From assembly GCA_002323535.1 (NCBI GenBank), contig DCQT01000095.1:1-24470 (forward strand): a stretch of DNA of 24,470 nucleotides, in the 5' to 3' direction. Position numbers and translations under genes: made by a program. The notes below the pieces were generated by a model that was not told the DNA's origin, ran no database searches, and saw only the letters and a list, made by a program, of their open reading frames with translations. The DNA comes from Bacteriovoracaceae bacterium UBA1511. GTDB taxonomy: Bacteria; Bdellovibrionota; Bacteriovoracia; Bacteriovoracales; Bacteriovoracaceae. Below, in pieces: positions 1 to 9,040 of this stretch. Every line of letters starts with the position of its first letter. Position 1 is the first letter of the stretch.

Positions 1-630
1 GAACAATACGGAGCCGATAGCCTTAGATGTTATGAGATGTTTATGGGGCCTTTAGAAAAAGTAAAACCGTGGCAAACAAATGGAGTTAAAGGTGTTTACT
101 CGTTTTTAGCAAAAGCCTATCGATTCTTCGGAGACTCAAACAACTGGACTGATGAAAAAGAGGACTCTGAAGTTTTAAAGTCTCTCCACCAAACAATTCA
201 AAAAGTAGAAAGTGATACTGAGGGAATGAGATTTAATACGGCGATTTCCCAAATGATGATCTTCACCAATCTTTGCTCAAAGAAAAAGAAAGTAACCAAA
301 GAGACTGCTGAAACATTCACTCTCTTACTCTCTGCCTATGCGCCTCATACGGCAGAGGAGATGTGGAGTACTCTTGGACATGAAAGCTCTCTTGCTTACG
401 AGGCATTTCCAGCCTTCGATCCTGAGCTCGCAAAAGAAGATCTAGTCACAATTGCAATCCAGGTAAACGGAAAGATGAGAGGAAAGCTAGAAGTTGAAAA
501 AGAAATCTCAAAAGAAGATTTTTTTGCCAAAGCGAAAGCTGAGCCAGGTGTGGCGAAATTTATGGAAGGAAAAAACTTGATTAAAGAAATCTTTGTCCCT
601 GGAAAAATTTGTAACTTCGTTGTTAAGTAG
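1..630 (+). CDS. leuS: Leucyl-tRNA synthetase, C-terminal part (5' end outside window)
   Basis: The reading frame is open from base 1 and encodes about 209 residues, the last quarter of a protein that is usually about 860 residues. LeuRS charges tRNA-Leu with leucine in the cytoplasm. The window starts in the catalytic-core exit (YGADSLRCYEMFMGPLE, then KPWQTNGVKGVY), which is strongly typical of bacterial LeuRS. The anticodon-binding helical domain follows (AISQMMIFTNL, then APHTAEEMW). The C-terminal domain begins at VNGKMRGKLEV and ends with a tail like the family's usual (IFVPGKICNFVVK). The stop is TAG at 628-630. The KMSKS catalytic loop and the editing domain lie upstream and cannot be checked. 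The symporter starts 19 bases downstream on the same strand, but a terminator hairpin lies just inside that gene, so co-transcription may be limited. Confidence 0.95.
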   Translation, partial: EQYGADSLRCYEMFMGPLEKVKPWQTNGVKGVYSFLAKAYRFFGDSNNWTDEKEDSEVLKSLHQTIQKVESDTEGMRFNTAISQMMIFTNLCSKKKKVTKETAETFTLLLSAYAPHTAEEMWSTLGHESSLAYEAFPAFDPELAKEDLVTIAIQVNGKMRGKLEVEKEISKEDFFAKAKAEPGVAKFMEGKNLIKEIFVPGKICNFVVK

Positions 631-649
631 GTTTTTGAAGGCGTAGGGC

Positions 650-2071
650 ATGAAGGACTTCTCTCCAAATATTAATCTAACAGGCCAATTAGGATCTCTT
701 GATTGGCCTGTTTTTTTTATTATCTTGGGGATAACTTATATAAGTGTCTTTTATGGGCTCTCTAAAAAAAATACCGATCAAAAAGATGCTACGGCTCTCG
801 ATCATCTCATCATGGGGCGAAAGCTTACTCTCCCCATGTTTGTGGCGACTCTTGTGGCCACTTGGTACGGAGGTATTTTTGGCGTTACTAAAATTGCCTT
901 CAATCAGGGAATCTATAATTTCATTACTCAGGGTATTTTTTGGTATGTCGCCTACCTATTATTTGCCTTTTTTATGGTAGACAAAATCGCTCCCTATAAA
1001 GCAGTAACCCTTCCAAACTTAATTGAAAAAATGTTTGGTAAAAAGTCGGGAATCCTTGGAGCGTTTTTTAATTTTTTTAATGTTCTGCCAATTTCATATG
1101 CGATCAGTATCGGCTTATTCATTGGATTATTAACAGGCTATTCATTTGAATTATCCATGGCCATTGGGTTAGTTCTCGTTGCCAGCTACTCAAGTTTTGG
1201 TGGTCTACGCTCAGTTGTATTCTCTGATCTGATCCAGTTTTTTGTTATGTGCTCTGGAGTGGCACTCGTTTTAATTTTATCCATCTCAAACTTCGGTGGA
1301 ATTGATTTTTTAAAAAGTAACCTTCCCGAAACTCACTTCTCTATTACTGGAACAAACTCGATTGCCACCACATTTATATGGGGCATGATTGCCTTATCAA
1401 CTCTTGTTGACCCAAACTTTTACCAACGATGCTTTGCCGCTAAATCACCCAAGGTTGCCAAGAAGGGTATCCTAATTTCAACTCTAATTTGGGCAACTTT
1501 TGATATATGCACGACCTTTGGTGCCATGTACGCCAGGGCCGTTATTCCTGAAGCAGAAGCAAAGACTGCTTACCTTACCTACGCAATTCAACTCCTTCCA
1601 GAAGGATTAAGAGGCTTTTTCCTGGCCGCCATTTTGGCGACTATTTTATCCACCCTTGATAGTTATCTTTTTTTAAGTGGGGCCACAGTGAGTTATGACC
1701 TTGCTCCAAAAAGACTTCGTAACAAAAAGTATCTACCGATCCTTGGTACACTTGGATCTGCTGTTTTTGCTTATATTTTGGCCATATATTTTAAGGGCGA
1801 TATTAAAACTGTCTGGAAAACATTAGGAAGTTACTCCGCGGCTTGCCTTCTGCTCCCGGTTTTACTTGGACATATCCTCAAAACCCGAATTAGTGATGCC
1901 CAATTCATTACAACTTGCTTAACTGGAGTGGTATCAACCACATGGTGGAGAAACACCACTCATGAGGGCTTTTTTTCAAACGTAGATGAAATTTATATCG
2001 GCTCTTTAACAACGATGCTTATTTATTTATTTTTTATTTTTAAACAACAAACAGGAAAGTCCTATGACTAA
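650..2071 (+). CDS. Sodium:solute symporter (SSF family)
   Basis: A 473-residue polytopic inner-membrane protein with about 12-13 hydrophobic segments, matching the sodium/solute symporter (SSF, LeuT-fold) family, which couples Na+ influx to solute uptake. Visible features are a first TM starting at LDWPVFFIILG (about residue 18), a second with TWYGGIFGVTKIAFNQG, the SSFGGLRSVVFSDLIQF segment near residue 185, and DPNFYQRCFAAKS near residue 260. These match the unwound TM and the central SSF signature region. The substrate cannot be deduced; proline, pantothenate, sugar or carboxylate are all possible. The ATG start at 650 is preceded by GAAGG at 637-641. The last 8 bases overlap the maeB start, so translational coupling is likely and a link to organic-acid uptake is possible but only inferred. 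Codons 11-21 form a terminator-like hairpin (separate entry). Confidence 0.85.
   Translation: MKDFSPNINLTGQLGSLDWPVFFIILGITYISVFYGLSKKNTDQKDATALDHLIMGRKLTLPMFVATLVATWYGGIFGVTKIAFNQGIYNFITQGIFWYVAYLLFAFFMVDKIAPYKAVTLPNLIEKMFGKKSGILGAFFNFFNVLPISYAISIGLFIGLLTGYSFELSMAIGLVLVASYSSFGGLRSVVFSDLIQFFVMCSGVALVLILSISNFGGIDFLKSNLPETHFSITGTNSIATTFIWGMIALSTLVDPNFYQRCFAAKSPKVAKKGILISTLIWATFDICTTFGAMYARAVIPEAEAKTAYLTYAIQLLPEGLRGFFLAAILATILSTLDSYLFLSGATVSYDLAPKRLRNKKYLPILGTLGSAVFAYILAIYFKGDIKTVWKTLGSYSAACLLLPVLLGHILKTRISDAQFITTCLTGVVSTTWWRNTTHEGFFSNVDEIYIGSLTTMLIYLFFIFKQQTGKSYD
679..718 (+). terminator. Rho-independent terminator (or attenuator) inside the symporter 5' coding region
   Basis: An 11-bp perfect inverted repeat, AACAGGCCAAT at 679-689 and ATTGGCCTGTT at 702-712, encloses a 12-base loop and is followed directly by six more T residues (713-718). 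This has the form of an intrinsic terminator for transcripts coming from leuS. It lies 29 bases inside the symporter ORF and encodes the residues just before and within the first membrane segment, so it is not simply intergenic. It may terminate leuS mRNA, attenuate symporter-maeB expression, or be opened by translating ribosomes. Confidence 0.75.
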
Positions 2072-4331
2072 AGAAGAATTGAAAAAACAGGCTTTAGATT
2101 ATCACCAAAACCCAAGGCCTGGAAAAATCGAAGTTATCCCAAGTAAAGCGACCTCAAGCTCAAGTGATTTATCTCTCGCCTATACTCCAGGTGTAGCTGA
2201 GCCCTGTAGAGAGATTGCTAAAGACCCATCCCTCGCTTACGAATACACGGCCAAGGGAAACCTTGTAGGTGTCATCTCTAACGGCTCTGCCGTTTTAGGT
2301 CTAGGGAACATTGGAGCCTTAGCAGGTAAACCTGTTATGGAAGGAAAAGGTGTTTTATTTAAAAAGTTCGCCGACATCGATGTTTTTGATATTGAAATAA
2401 ATGAAGACAGCGTTGAAGGAATGGTGCGAACCATCTCTGCGATGGAGCCAACTTTTGGCGGAATCAACCTAGAAGATATTAAAGCGCCAGAATGCTTTGA
2501 AGTAGAAACAATCCTTCGAGAAAAGATGAATATCCCTGTATTCCATGATGACCAACATGGTACGGCCATTATCTGTGCGGCAGGTTTTTTAAATGCAGTG
2601 GAGCTCACAGGAAAGAAAATGGAGGATATGAAAATTGTCTTCAATGGAGCAGGTGCAGCGGCAATGAGTTGTGCTAGAACTCTAATTCAAATCGGTGTAA
2701 AAAAAGAAAATATTTTCATGTGTGACTCAAGAGGACTCATTTCAAAAGCAAGAGAAGAGTCTCTAGATAAATATAAAAAAGAATTTATGAACGACTCTAG
2801 TCTCACTACTCTCGCCGATGTGATGAATGGAGCGGACGCCTTTTTAGGTTTAAGTGTTCCAAAAACTGTTACTCAGGACATGGTAAAATCCATGGCAAGA
2901 AACCCAATCATTTTCGCCATGGCCAACCCTACGCCAGAAATTTTTCCTCATGAGGTTCATGAAGTAAGAGATGACGCTATTATGGCGACCGGAAGAAGTG
3001 ACTTCCCTAACCAGATTAACAATGTTCTAGGCTTTCCCTTTATCTTTAGAGGAGCTCTTGATGTAAGAGCGACAACGATTAATGAAGAAATGAAACTCGC
3101 TGCAGTTAAAGCACTCGCTAACCTTGCTAAAGAAGAAGTTACTGAAGAAGTTAAGCTTGCTTACGGAAATGAGGACTTCAGTTTTGGAAAAGATTATTTA
3201 ATTCCGAAACCATTTGATAAAAGAGTTTTAACAAGAGTTGCTCCTGCTGTGGCCGAAGCAGCAATGAAATCTGGCGTATCCAAGGCAGCAATTGCAGACC
3301 TTGATGAATACTCCAGTCATCTTGAATCGAAGCTTGATACCAGCGGTGACTTCATGAGAAGGCTTCGCGACAAACTTCGAATTATAAATAAAAAGAAAAA
3401 AGAACCAGTAAGAATCGCCTTTACAGAAGGAAGAAACTCTAGAGTTCTTCAAGTAATCAAAGATTTAAGAAAAAAAGAATTAATCACTCCTGTTTTAATT
3501 GGAAACAAGGAGAGAGTTTTTGAAAAAATGGAAAAGCATGGACTTGATGATTTGAAAGATGTTGAAATAATCACTCCATCTCAACATCCAAAATTTCAAG
3601 AATTCTACAGAGATTATTTTGAACGAAACAAAAGAAACGGTGTCACCGTTTCCATGGCAATCGAACATGCATCTCAAAACAACTTTTTTGGGTCAATGCT
3701 TGCTGACGCGGGACTTGTTGATGCCGTTATGAGTGGCCCTTCACACACCTATCCAGAATGCTTTAAACCAATTAAAAAAGTAATTGGAACAAAAGATTCT
3801 AAAAAAGCTGCAGGTATATATATTCTTACCTATAAGGATCGAACGATCTTTCTCGCTGACTGTACTGCTCAATTAAACCCAGGACCTGAGGAGCTTGCTG
3901 ATATTGCCTCAAGCACCAGTAAACTTTTCGAGCAAATAATGAATAGAAAGCCAAAAGTTGCCTTTTTGAGCTACTCGAACTTTGGATCAAACAAAACAGC
4001 TAAAAGTGAAAAGCGAGCGGTTGAAATCACTAAAGAAAAATATCCTGAGATTATTTGTGACGGTGAGATGCAAGCAGATGTTGCAATCAATCCATCCATT
4101 CTTAATAACCTCTTTCCTTTTTCAAGCCTTGATGGAAGTGCTGACGTGCTGATCTTTCCAGATTTAAACTCTGCAAATATTAGCTACAAGCTTTTAACTC
4201 AGCTTAGTGATTGCACAACGATTGGCCCAGTGCTCGTTCCCATGAAAAAGAATGTGAACATCTTCGCTAGAACTGCTACAATTTCTGAGATGACAAATAT
4301 GACTATCCTTACGGGAACACTTTCGGAGTAG
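2064..4331 (+). CDS. maeB: NADP-dependent malic enzyme with C-terminal phosphotransacetylase-like domain (MaeB type)
   Basis: 755 residues, the usual size of the long bacterial malic enzymes (E. coli MaeB is about 759). The enzyme oxidatively decarboxylates malate to pyruvate and reduces NAD(P)+. The N-terminal malic domain carries SLAYTPGVAEPC (about residues 38-49), the GNIGALAGKPVMEGK stretch and FADIDVFDIE. The metal-binding segment is VFHDDQHGTA near residue 160, and the Rossmann fold begins with FNGAGAAAMS near residue 193. From about residue 425 the protein is a phosphotransacetylase-like domain (RIAFTEG, then SGPSHTYPE). In this family that domain is regulatory, typically sensing acetyl-CoA, and is not a working Pta. 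The ATG at 2064 has AGGAAAG just upstream and overlaps the symporter stop. NADP preference is assigned by family, not read from a residue. Confidence 0.93.
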   Translation: MTKEELKKQALDYHQNPRPGKIEVIPSKATSSSSDLSLAYTPGVAEPCREIAKDPSLAYEYTAKGNLVGVISNGSAVLGLGNIGALAGKPVMEGKGVLFKKFADIDVFDIEINEDSVEGMVRTISAMEPTFGGINLEDIKAPECFEVETILREKMNIPVFHDDQHGTAIICAAGFLNAVELTGKKMEDMKIVFNGAGAAAMSCARTLIQIGVKKENIFMCDSRGLISKAREESLDKYKKEFMNDSSLTTLADVMNGADAFLGLSVPKTVTQDMVKSMARNPIIFAMANPTPEIFPHEVHEVRDDAIMATGRSDFPNQINNVLGFPFIFRGALDVRATTINEEMKLAAVKALANLAKEEVTEEVKLAYGNEDFSFGKDYLIPKPFDKRVLTRVAPAVAEAAMKSGVSKAAIADLDEYSSHLESKLDTSGDFMRRLRDKLRIINKKKKEPVRIAFTEGRNSRVLQVIKDLRKKELITPVLIGNKERVFEKMEKHGLDDLKDVEIITPSQHPKFQEFYRDYFERNKRNGVTVSMAIEHASQNNFFGSMLADAGLVDAVMSGPSHTYPECFKPIKKVIGTKDSKKAAGIYILTYKDRTIFLADCTAQLNPGPEELADIASSTSKLFEQIMNRKPKVAFLSYSNFGSNKTAKSEKRAVEITKEKYPEIICDGEMQADVAINPSILNNLFPFSSLDGSADVLIFPDLNSANISYKLLTQLSDCTTIGPVLVPMKKNVNIFARTATISEMTNMTILTGTLSE

Positions 4332-4333
4332 TG

Positions 4334-4705
4334 ATGAAAGAAATTATAAAAACAAACTTAGCACCTGAAGCCGTTGGAACATACTCTCAAGGCGTAAAGT
4401 TCAACGGTGTTTATTACTTCTCAGGACAAATTGGAATTAACCCCGAAACAAACGTGATGAGTGAATCATTTGATGAACAGCTTGCTCAAATCATGAAAAA
4501 TATTGACGGGCTCCTTAAATCACAAAATTTAACGAGAGAGAATATTCTTAAGACAACTATCTTTCTTCAAGATCTTGGTGACTTTGATAAAGTAAATAAA
4601 ACATATATCGAATATTTCTCAGAGCCTTACCCAGCAAGAAGCTGTGTACAAGCTGCGGCCCTCCCAAAAGGTGCTTTAGTTGAGATTGAAGTTATCGCTG
4701 GGTAG
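4334..4705 (+). CDS. ridA: RidA family enamine/imine deaminase
   Basis: 123 residues, the normal RidA length. These trimeric cytosolic proteins hydrolyse reactive enamine/imine intermediates released by PLP enzymes such as threonine dehydratase. Family marks are GVYYFSGQIGINPET (about 25-39), the TTIFLQDLGDFDKVN strand-helix region, and the active-site arginine in PARSCVQ (Arg102), followed by LPKGALVEIE with the conserved glutamate (Glu117). An upstream GTG at 4331 overlaps the maeB stop. The ATG at 4334 is preferred because GGAG at 4325-4328 lies five bases ahead of it and only two bases ahead of the GTG. It sits in one operon with maeB and the next gene, which starts the base after its stop codon. 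Confidence 0.93.
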   Translation: MKEIIKTNLAPEAVGTYSQGVKFNGVYYFSGQIGINPETNVMSESFDEQLAQIMKNIDGLLKSQNLTRENILKTTIFLQDLGDFDKVNKTYIEYFSEPYPARSCVQAAALPKGALVEIEVIAG

Positions 4706-5359
4706 ATGTTTTTTAAAAAGAAAAAATACTTATTCCCGATTGAAAAGCCACCTTCGAGGCTTGATTACAAAAGCATAATTATTGGTTTATTTGCCACATA
4801 TATTTTGGCCGTCATTTTTATGTTTTATATCGTAAAAAGTAGTAACGAGATAAGCCAAAAAACCACAGACTTTTTTTTCAACCAATCTCCTGATCTGATC
4901 GTTGTTCCAACTGGAGACAAAGGGCGTATTTCATTGGCCATAGAAATGGCCAAGCAACATAACCTCTCAAATATTTTCATCACTGGAGTATATAAAAAAA
5001 ACTCCCTTGAAAATATCATTCCCAAAAATATACCAGACGACATCAATGTAAATTTTTTTGAGATTGACTACGTCGCCTCAAATACGGTGGAGAATGCGAT
5101 CCTTACACTTAGATATATTAGGCACCACCAAGAAATAAAACGAGTACTCGTAATATCCAGTGATTATCATATCCCTCGAATAAAAATGATTTTTGATCAA
5201 TTGACCCTTCCAAGTGACGAATTTGAAGTTTTTTATCAGGGGAAGTCGTCTAATTACCTAAAACTTAGGTCATTAAAAAAACTTCACTTTGAAATGATTA
5301 AATACATAAGAAACTTTGTCATGCTAACCATGTGGACACCGGAAATTGAAGAGGTTTAA
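4706..5359 (+). CDS. Membrane-anchored DUF218 (YdcF/SanA-like) protein
   Basis: 217 residues with one N-terminal transmembrane segment (about residues 25-45, IIIGLFATYILAVIFMFYIV) followed by a DUF218 domain. The domain shows DLIVVPTGDKGRISLAIEMA at about 63-82, a TVENA motif in a helix (near 127-131), and VISSDYHIPRIKMI near 148-161, which corresponds to the family's VTS.YHmpRa signature. DUF218 proteins such as SanA, ElyC and YdcF act around the envelope (cell-wall or lipid-carrier metabolism) or bind SAM; the exact role here is unknown. The ATG abuts the ridA TAG with no spacer, indicating coupled translation. The gene ends one base before the stop of the convergent rel gene, so there is no intergenic terminator. 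Confidence 0.75.
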   Translation: MFFKKKKYLFPIEKPPSRLDYKSIIIGLFATYILAVIFMFYIVKSSNEISQKTTDFFFNQSPDLIVVPTGDKGRISLAIEMAKQHNLSNIFITGVYKKNSLENIIPKNIPDDINVNFFEIDYVASNTVENAILTLRYIRHHQEIKRVLVISSDYHIPRIKMIFDQLTLPSDEFEVFYQGKSSNYLKLRSLKKLHFEMIKYIRNFVMLTMWTPEIEEV

Positions 5360-7552
5360 TTAAGCCCGCTGTACACTGATAACTTCTTCGAGAGCTTCTA
5401 TATTATGAATTGATTTTAGAAGTTCAGAGTAATCTCCGACCTCAATTTCAAAAATAAATGACCCTCTCCTATCAGGGAGAGATTTCGCCATCGCAGAACG
5501 AATATTGATTCCTTGGTTGGTAATTTGATTGGAGATCAAAGATAAAATACCAGGCTTATCAAGCGTAATAACTCTTATCGTTACTGGATATTTAATTCCA
5601 AGATTTGGATTCCACTCTACATTTACTCCTCGATCGAGCTCAGTTGAGTTCACTCTTTTACACTCTTTAGTATGAACCGTGATTCCGCGACCTCTTGTGA
5701 CGTAACCAACAATGGAATCCCCAGGGATGGGGTTACAACATTTGGCCATCCGAACCATCAAATCATCAAGGCCATCAACGATAACCGCATTATCCATGTT
5801 GGATTTTGATCTGGAGGATTTTTTAATTTTATGTGAAAACGTTTCAATTTCACTTAACTTATTTTCTTCCTCTTCTTTTTCAACAATTTTTTTAAGACTT
5901 GGAAGCTCTTGAATAACAGCTTTTATGTCTGTTTTTCCAGCTCCGATGTTAATTAGAAGATCACCAAAATTGGCCATGTTAAATTTCTCGACAACAAATT
6001 TCTCATCGCCAAATTTTTTAATTTGTTTAATTGAGGAACCATAAACTCGACATGCTTTTTCAAAGATGTCTGTTCCTTCTTCTTTTTTCTTCTCTCGATC
6101 TTCCTTTTGAAGCCATTGTTTAATCTTTGCTCGCGCTCGACCAGACTTAACAATATTTAGCCAGTCTTTTGAAGGCTTTTGTGTTTTTGAAGTTAAAATC
6201 TCAATCGTATCACCACTTTTCAAATGATGACGTAGCGGGACAATACGGCCATTTATTTTTGCGCCCACACACTTATGACCTACTTCTGTATGAACTGCGT
6301 ACGCAAAATCTAACGGAGTTGCACCATAGCGAAGCTCTCTAACATCACCTTGAGGGGTAAAAACAAAAACTCCTCCAATATCAAGGTCATTTTTGACCGT
6401 GTACATAAACTCCGAATTGTTTTCGACACTTTGATTGTAGTCTAGAAGTTCTTGAACCCATTCAAGTTTATTAGTTCCAGAAGCAATGCCTTCTTTATAT
6501 TTCCAATGGGCTGCAACACCAGTCTCAGCAACTTCATCCATTTCGTGAGTTCTGATCTGGATTTCAATTCTTTCGGCTTTAGGCCCTATAACAGTTGTGT
6601 GCAGACTTTGATAATTATTAACTTTTGGGATGGCAATATAGTCCTTAAACCTTCCCGGAATTGGCGTGTATGATGAGTGAATAATACCGAGGCATTTATA
6701 ACATTCTGTAATATTATTAACGATAATTCTAAATGCTAAAATATCTTGAATTTGATCGTAATCAACGCCGCGATTAGCAATTTTTTTGTATATAGAATAA
6801 AAATGCTTAGGTCTGCCTTTAACCTCTGCTTTAAGCGAGTACTCATTTAGTTTTTCAATAAGTATGTTACGAGTGTCTTTGATATAACTTTCTCGCTCAC
6901 TTTTTTTCATCGCAACTTTTTCACGAAGCTCGTAATATGTCTCTGGCTTTAAAAACCGAAGGCATAGATCCTCAAGTTCTGACTTAACGGAGTTAATACC
7001 AAGTCTGGTTGCTAGTGGAACATAAATATCTAGGGTTTCTTTAGCGATCTTTTTTTGTTTTTCTTCGGAAACATATTGAAGGGTTCGCATGTTGTGCATT
7101 CTATCGGCTAGTTTAACGATAATAACCCGAATATCCTTGGCCATAGCGACGACCATTTTTCTGAAGTTTTCTGCTTGAGACTCTTCTTTCGTTTTAAATT
7201 TAATTTTTGAAATTTTTGTTAAACCAACAACAATTTGTGCCACGGCGGGGTTAAATTCATCTTGAATTTCAGTCGGCTCAATTCCACAATCTTCTACAAC
7301 ATCATGAAGTAGACCTGCAATAATTGAATCTAAGTCTAGTCTTAGCTTTACAAGCGTCGCCGCCACATTTATTGGGTGAATTATATAATCTTCACCAGAC
7401 CTTCGTTTTTGTCCTTCATGGGCTTTTGTTGCGTAGTTAAATGCCTTTCTTAGCATGACAAAATCAGCATCAGGATAATAAGCCGTCACCCGAGAAATAA
7501 GGGTGTCACAATCTAAATCGCGCTCATGTGAAAAATCAAAATTATTAACCAT
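5360..7552 (-). CDS. rel: Bifunctional (p)ppGpp synthetase/hydrolase (Rel/SpoT family)
   Basis: 730 residues with the full long-RSH domain order. The HD hydrolase has H59 in IIHP, H83-D84 in LLHDVVED and LADRMHN. The synthetase carries GRFKDYIAIPK, YQSLHTTV and the catalytic Glu in EIQIRT. The TGS domain starts at GVFVFTPQGDVREL, the Cys-rich zinc-finger region carries AKCCNPIPGDSIVGYVTRG, and the ACT domain begins at LDKPGILSL. An intact HD box together with RFKD (not the EFDD motif of synthetase-only RelA) indicates a protein that both makes and degrades (p)ppGpp, controlling the stringent response. The usual NGYQSLHTT reads NNYQSLHTT here, a mild substitution. It is the last gene of a yicC-gmk-rel operon, 17 bases after gmk. 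The E. coli order gmk-rpoZ-spoT is similar, but rpoZ is missing from this spot. Confidence 0.95.
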   Translation of the reverse strand: MVNNFDFSHERDLDCDTLISRVTAYYPDADFVMLRKAFNYATKAHEGQKRRSGEDYIIHPINVAATLVKLRLDLDSIIAGLLHDVVEDCGIEPTEIQDEFNPAVAQIVVGLTKISKIKFKTKEESQAENFRKMVVAMAKDIRVIIVKLADRMHNMRTLQYVSEEKQKKIAKETLDIYVPLATRLGINSVKSELEDLCLRFLKPETYYELREKVAMKKSERESYIKDTRNILIEKLNEYSLKAEVKGRPKHFYSIYKKIANRGVDYDQIQDILAFRIIVNNITECYKCLGIIHSSYTPIPGRFKDYIAIPKVNNYQSLHTTVIGPKAERIEIQIRTHEMDEVAETGVAAHWKYKEGIASGTNKLEWVQELLDYNQSVENNSEFMYTVKNDLDIGGVFVFTPQGDVRELRYGATPLDFAYAVHTEVGHKCVGAKINGRIVPLRHHLKSGDTIEILTSKTQKPSKDWLNIVKSGRARAKIKQWLQKEDREKKKEEGTDIFEKACRVYGSSIKQIKKFGDEKFVVEKFNMANFGDLLINIGAGKTDIKAVIQELPSLKKIVEKEEEENKLSEIETFSHKIKKSSRSKSNMDNAVIVDGLDDLMVRMAKCCNPIPGDSIVGYVTRGRGITVHTKECKRVNSTELDRGVNVEWNPNLGIKYPVTIRVITLDKPGILSLISNQITNQGINIRSAMAKSLPDRRGSFIFEIEVGDYSELLKSIHNIEALEEVISVQRA

Positions 7553-7569
7553 CTACTACCTATTATAAC

Positions 7570-8139
7570 CTAACTTATTAACTTTTTTACCAGCCCATAT
7601 AATTCTTCGTAAGCCCTATCAAGATCATCGTTTACGACAACATGATCAAAATCATCACTTCGCTCAAGCTCCTTTTTTGCATTTTCGAGCCTTATACTTA
7701 ATGCCTCTTTACTCTCAGTGCCCCTTCCCTCTAATCGTTGTTTCAAAACCTCAAAAGAAGGTGGTTTAATAAAAATCGCCACAGCTTGATGAGGAAAGAA
7801 CTTTTTCATAGCGTCCGTTCCTTGAATATCTAGATCAAAAATCAAATTATGGCCTTTATTCACTTTTTTTTCCACAAACTTCTTTGAGGTTCCTTTGTAG
7901 TCTCCGTGAACTAAAAACCATTCTATGAACTCATCGTTATCAATCATTTTCTTAAATTCATCTTGGGATACAAAAAAATAGTCTTTCCCATCAGTTTCAC
8001 CTGGGCGAATAGGACGAGTCGTATACGAGATAGACTCGTCTAGGAGCAGGTCTTCCTCTTTTAGGCGTCTCATCAAAGATGACTTTCCGGTTCCGGAAGG
8101 GGCGACAATAACAATAAGTTTTCCTACTTTTTCTTCCAT
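7570..8139 (-). CDS. gmk: Guanylate kinase
   Basis: 189 residues. It phosphorylates GMP to GDP with ATP, an essential step in GTP and hence (p)ppGpp supply. The P-loop is APSGTGKSS at residues 13-21. GMP-binding residues are in the SYTTRPIRPGETDGKDYFFV region (about 39-58), followed by the NEFIEW segment and the FDLDIQG motif near 101-107. The ATG at 8139 begins three bases after the yicC stop, so the two genes are surely co-transcribed and probably translationally coupled. Being next to rel on the same message links guanine nucleotide production with alarmone metabolism. Confidence 0.95.
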   Translation of the reverse strand: MEEKVGKLIVIVAPSGTGKSSLMRRLKEEDLLLDESISYTTRPIRPGETDGKDYFFVSQDEFKKMIDNDEFIEWFLVHGDYKGTSKKFVEKKVNKGHNLIFDLDIQGTDAMKKFFPHQAVAIFIKPPSFEVLKQRLEGRGTESKEALSIRLENAKKELERSDDFDHVVVNDDLDRAYEELYGLVKKLIS

Positions 8140-8142
8140 GAC

Positions 8143-9006
8143 TTACTCAATATTTAAGTTTTGCTCTCTTACCTTTTCAAGATAGGTTTTCATTTGAACG
8201 ACACATGAGGAAATCTCACTGGAGTTAGACTTAGATCCAATCGTATTAGTTTCACGATTAATTTCCTGAAGTAGAAAATCAACCTGACGGCCTATTTCTT
8301 CTTTCTTAAAAAGTGATCTCAATTTTTTCAAATGTACTTCAAGCCGATCAATTTCTTCATGGATGTCTAATTTTTCAAGAGTGTGGATAATCTCTTGGTT
8401 ATATCTCCCTTCATCCAATTCAAACTTCTGCTTAAATTTCTCAAAAGATTCTTCAAACTTTTTTTCCACTGATACTCTAAAGTCTTTGGATAAGTCTTTT
8501 ACTTTTAAATACTCTTTTTCATAAAGATTTACGTAATTTTCAAGATGCTCTTTAATTCCTTCGCCCTCGCTCTTACGAACAGACTTCAACTCAACGCAAG
8601 CTTTTTCAAAAACTGAGACAATATTCTTTGACAACAATTCTTTTTCCTCTTTTGAGAGATCATTATCAACTTGAAACTCAGATCGCAAAAACTGTCCAGG
8701 AGAAAGAGAAATATCTAATTTGGTTTGCACATTACTTTCAAATGACTGTAAAAAATCATTCAGTTTATTAAAATCAATTAACAGGTCATCTTTTGTTTCT
8801 TTTTTAAGAGAAATATAAACATCAAAAGATCCACGTTTGAAAAATGATTCAATCTTCTTTCGGAGAGAAATTTCAACAAAACTTAAAAAATTTGGCATTC
8901 TAAATCGCACATCACGAAAGCGATTATTTACAGACTTTATCTCAATATTTATTGTATAATTCCCGCTTTCTCCGTCAGCGGAACCAAAACCTGTCATTGA
9001 ATACAT
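8143..9006 (-). CDS. yicC: YicC family endoribonuclease
   Basis: 287 residues beginning with the family hallmark YSMTGFGSADG and ending with the highly conserved GRQVDFLLQEINRETNTIGSK block and KVREQNLNIE. YicC family members are stress-related proteins; E. coli YicC has been reported to act as an endoribonuclease involved in RyhB degradation. An upstream GTG (9009) lies next to the ATG at 9006. The ATG is chosen because GAGG lies five bases before it. First gene of the yicC-gmk-rel operon; yicC is often found beside gmk in bacteria. A -10/-35 pair lies about 35-60 bases upstream. Confidence 0.93.
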   Translation of the reverse strand: MYSMTGFGSADGESGNYTINIEIKSVNNRFRDVRFRMPNFLSFVEISLRKKIESFFKRGSFDVYISLKKETKDDLLIDFNKLNDFLQSFESNVQTKLDISLSPGQFLRSEFQVDNDLSKEEKELLSKNIVSVFEKACVELKSVRKSEGEGIKEHLENYVNLYEKEYLKVKDLSKDFRVSVEKKFEESFEKFKQKFELDEGRYNQEIIHTLEKLDIHEEIDRLEVHLKKLRSLFKKEEIGRQVDFLLQEINRETNTIGSKSNSSEISSCVVQMKTYLEKVREQNLNIE

Positions 9007-9040
9007 CACGACCTCACGTATAAATCTTAATAATTTAGCG

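Noticed and set aside
396..668. 90-codon minus-strand ORF over the leuS end and symporter start
   Set aside because: Antisense to the conserved LeuRS C-terminus; no family resemblance and no supporting ribosome site was identified.
2237..2644. 135-codon minus-strand ORF inside maeB
   Set aside because: Antisense to the conserved malic enzyme core; no recognisable domain.
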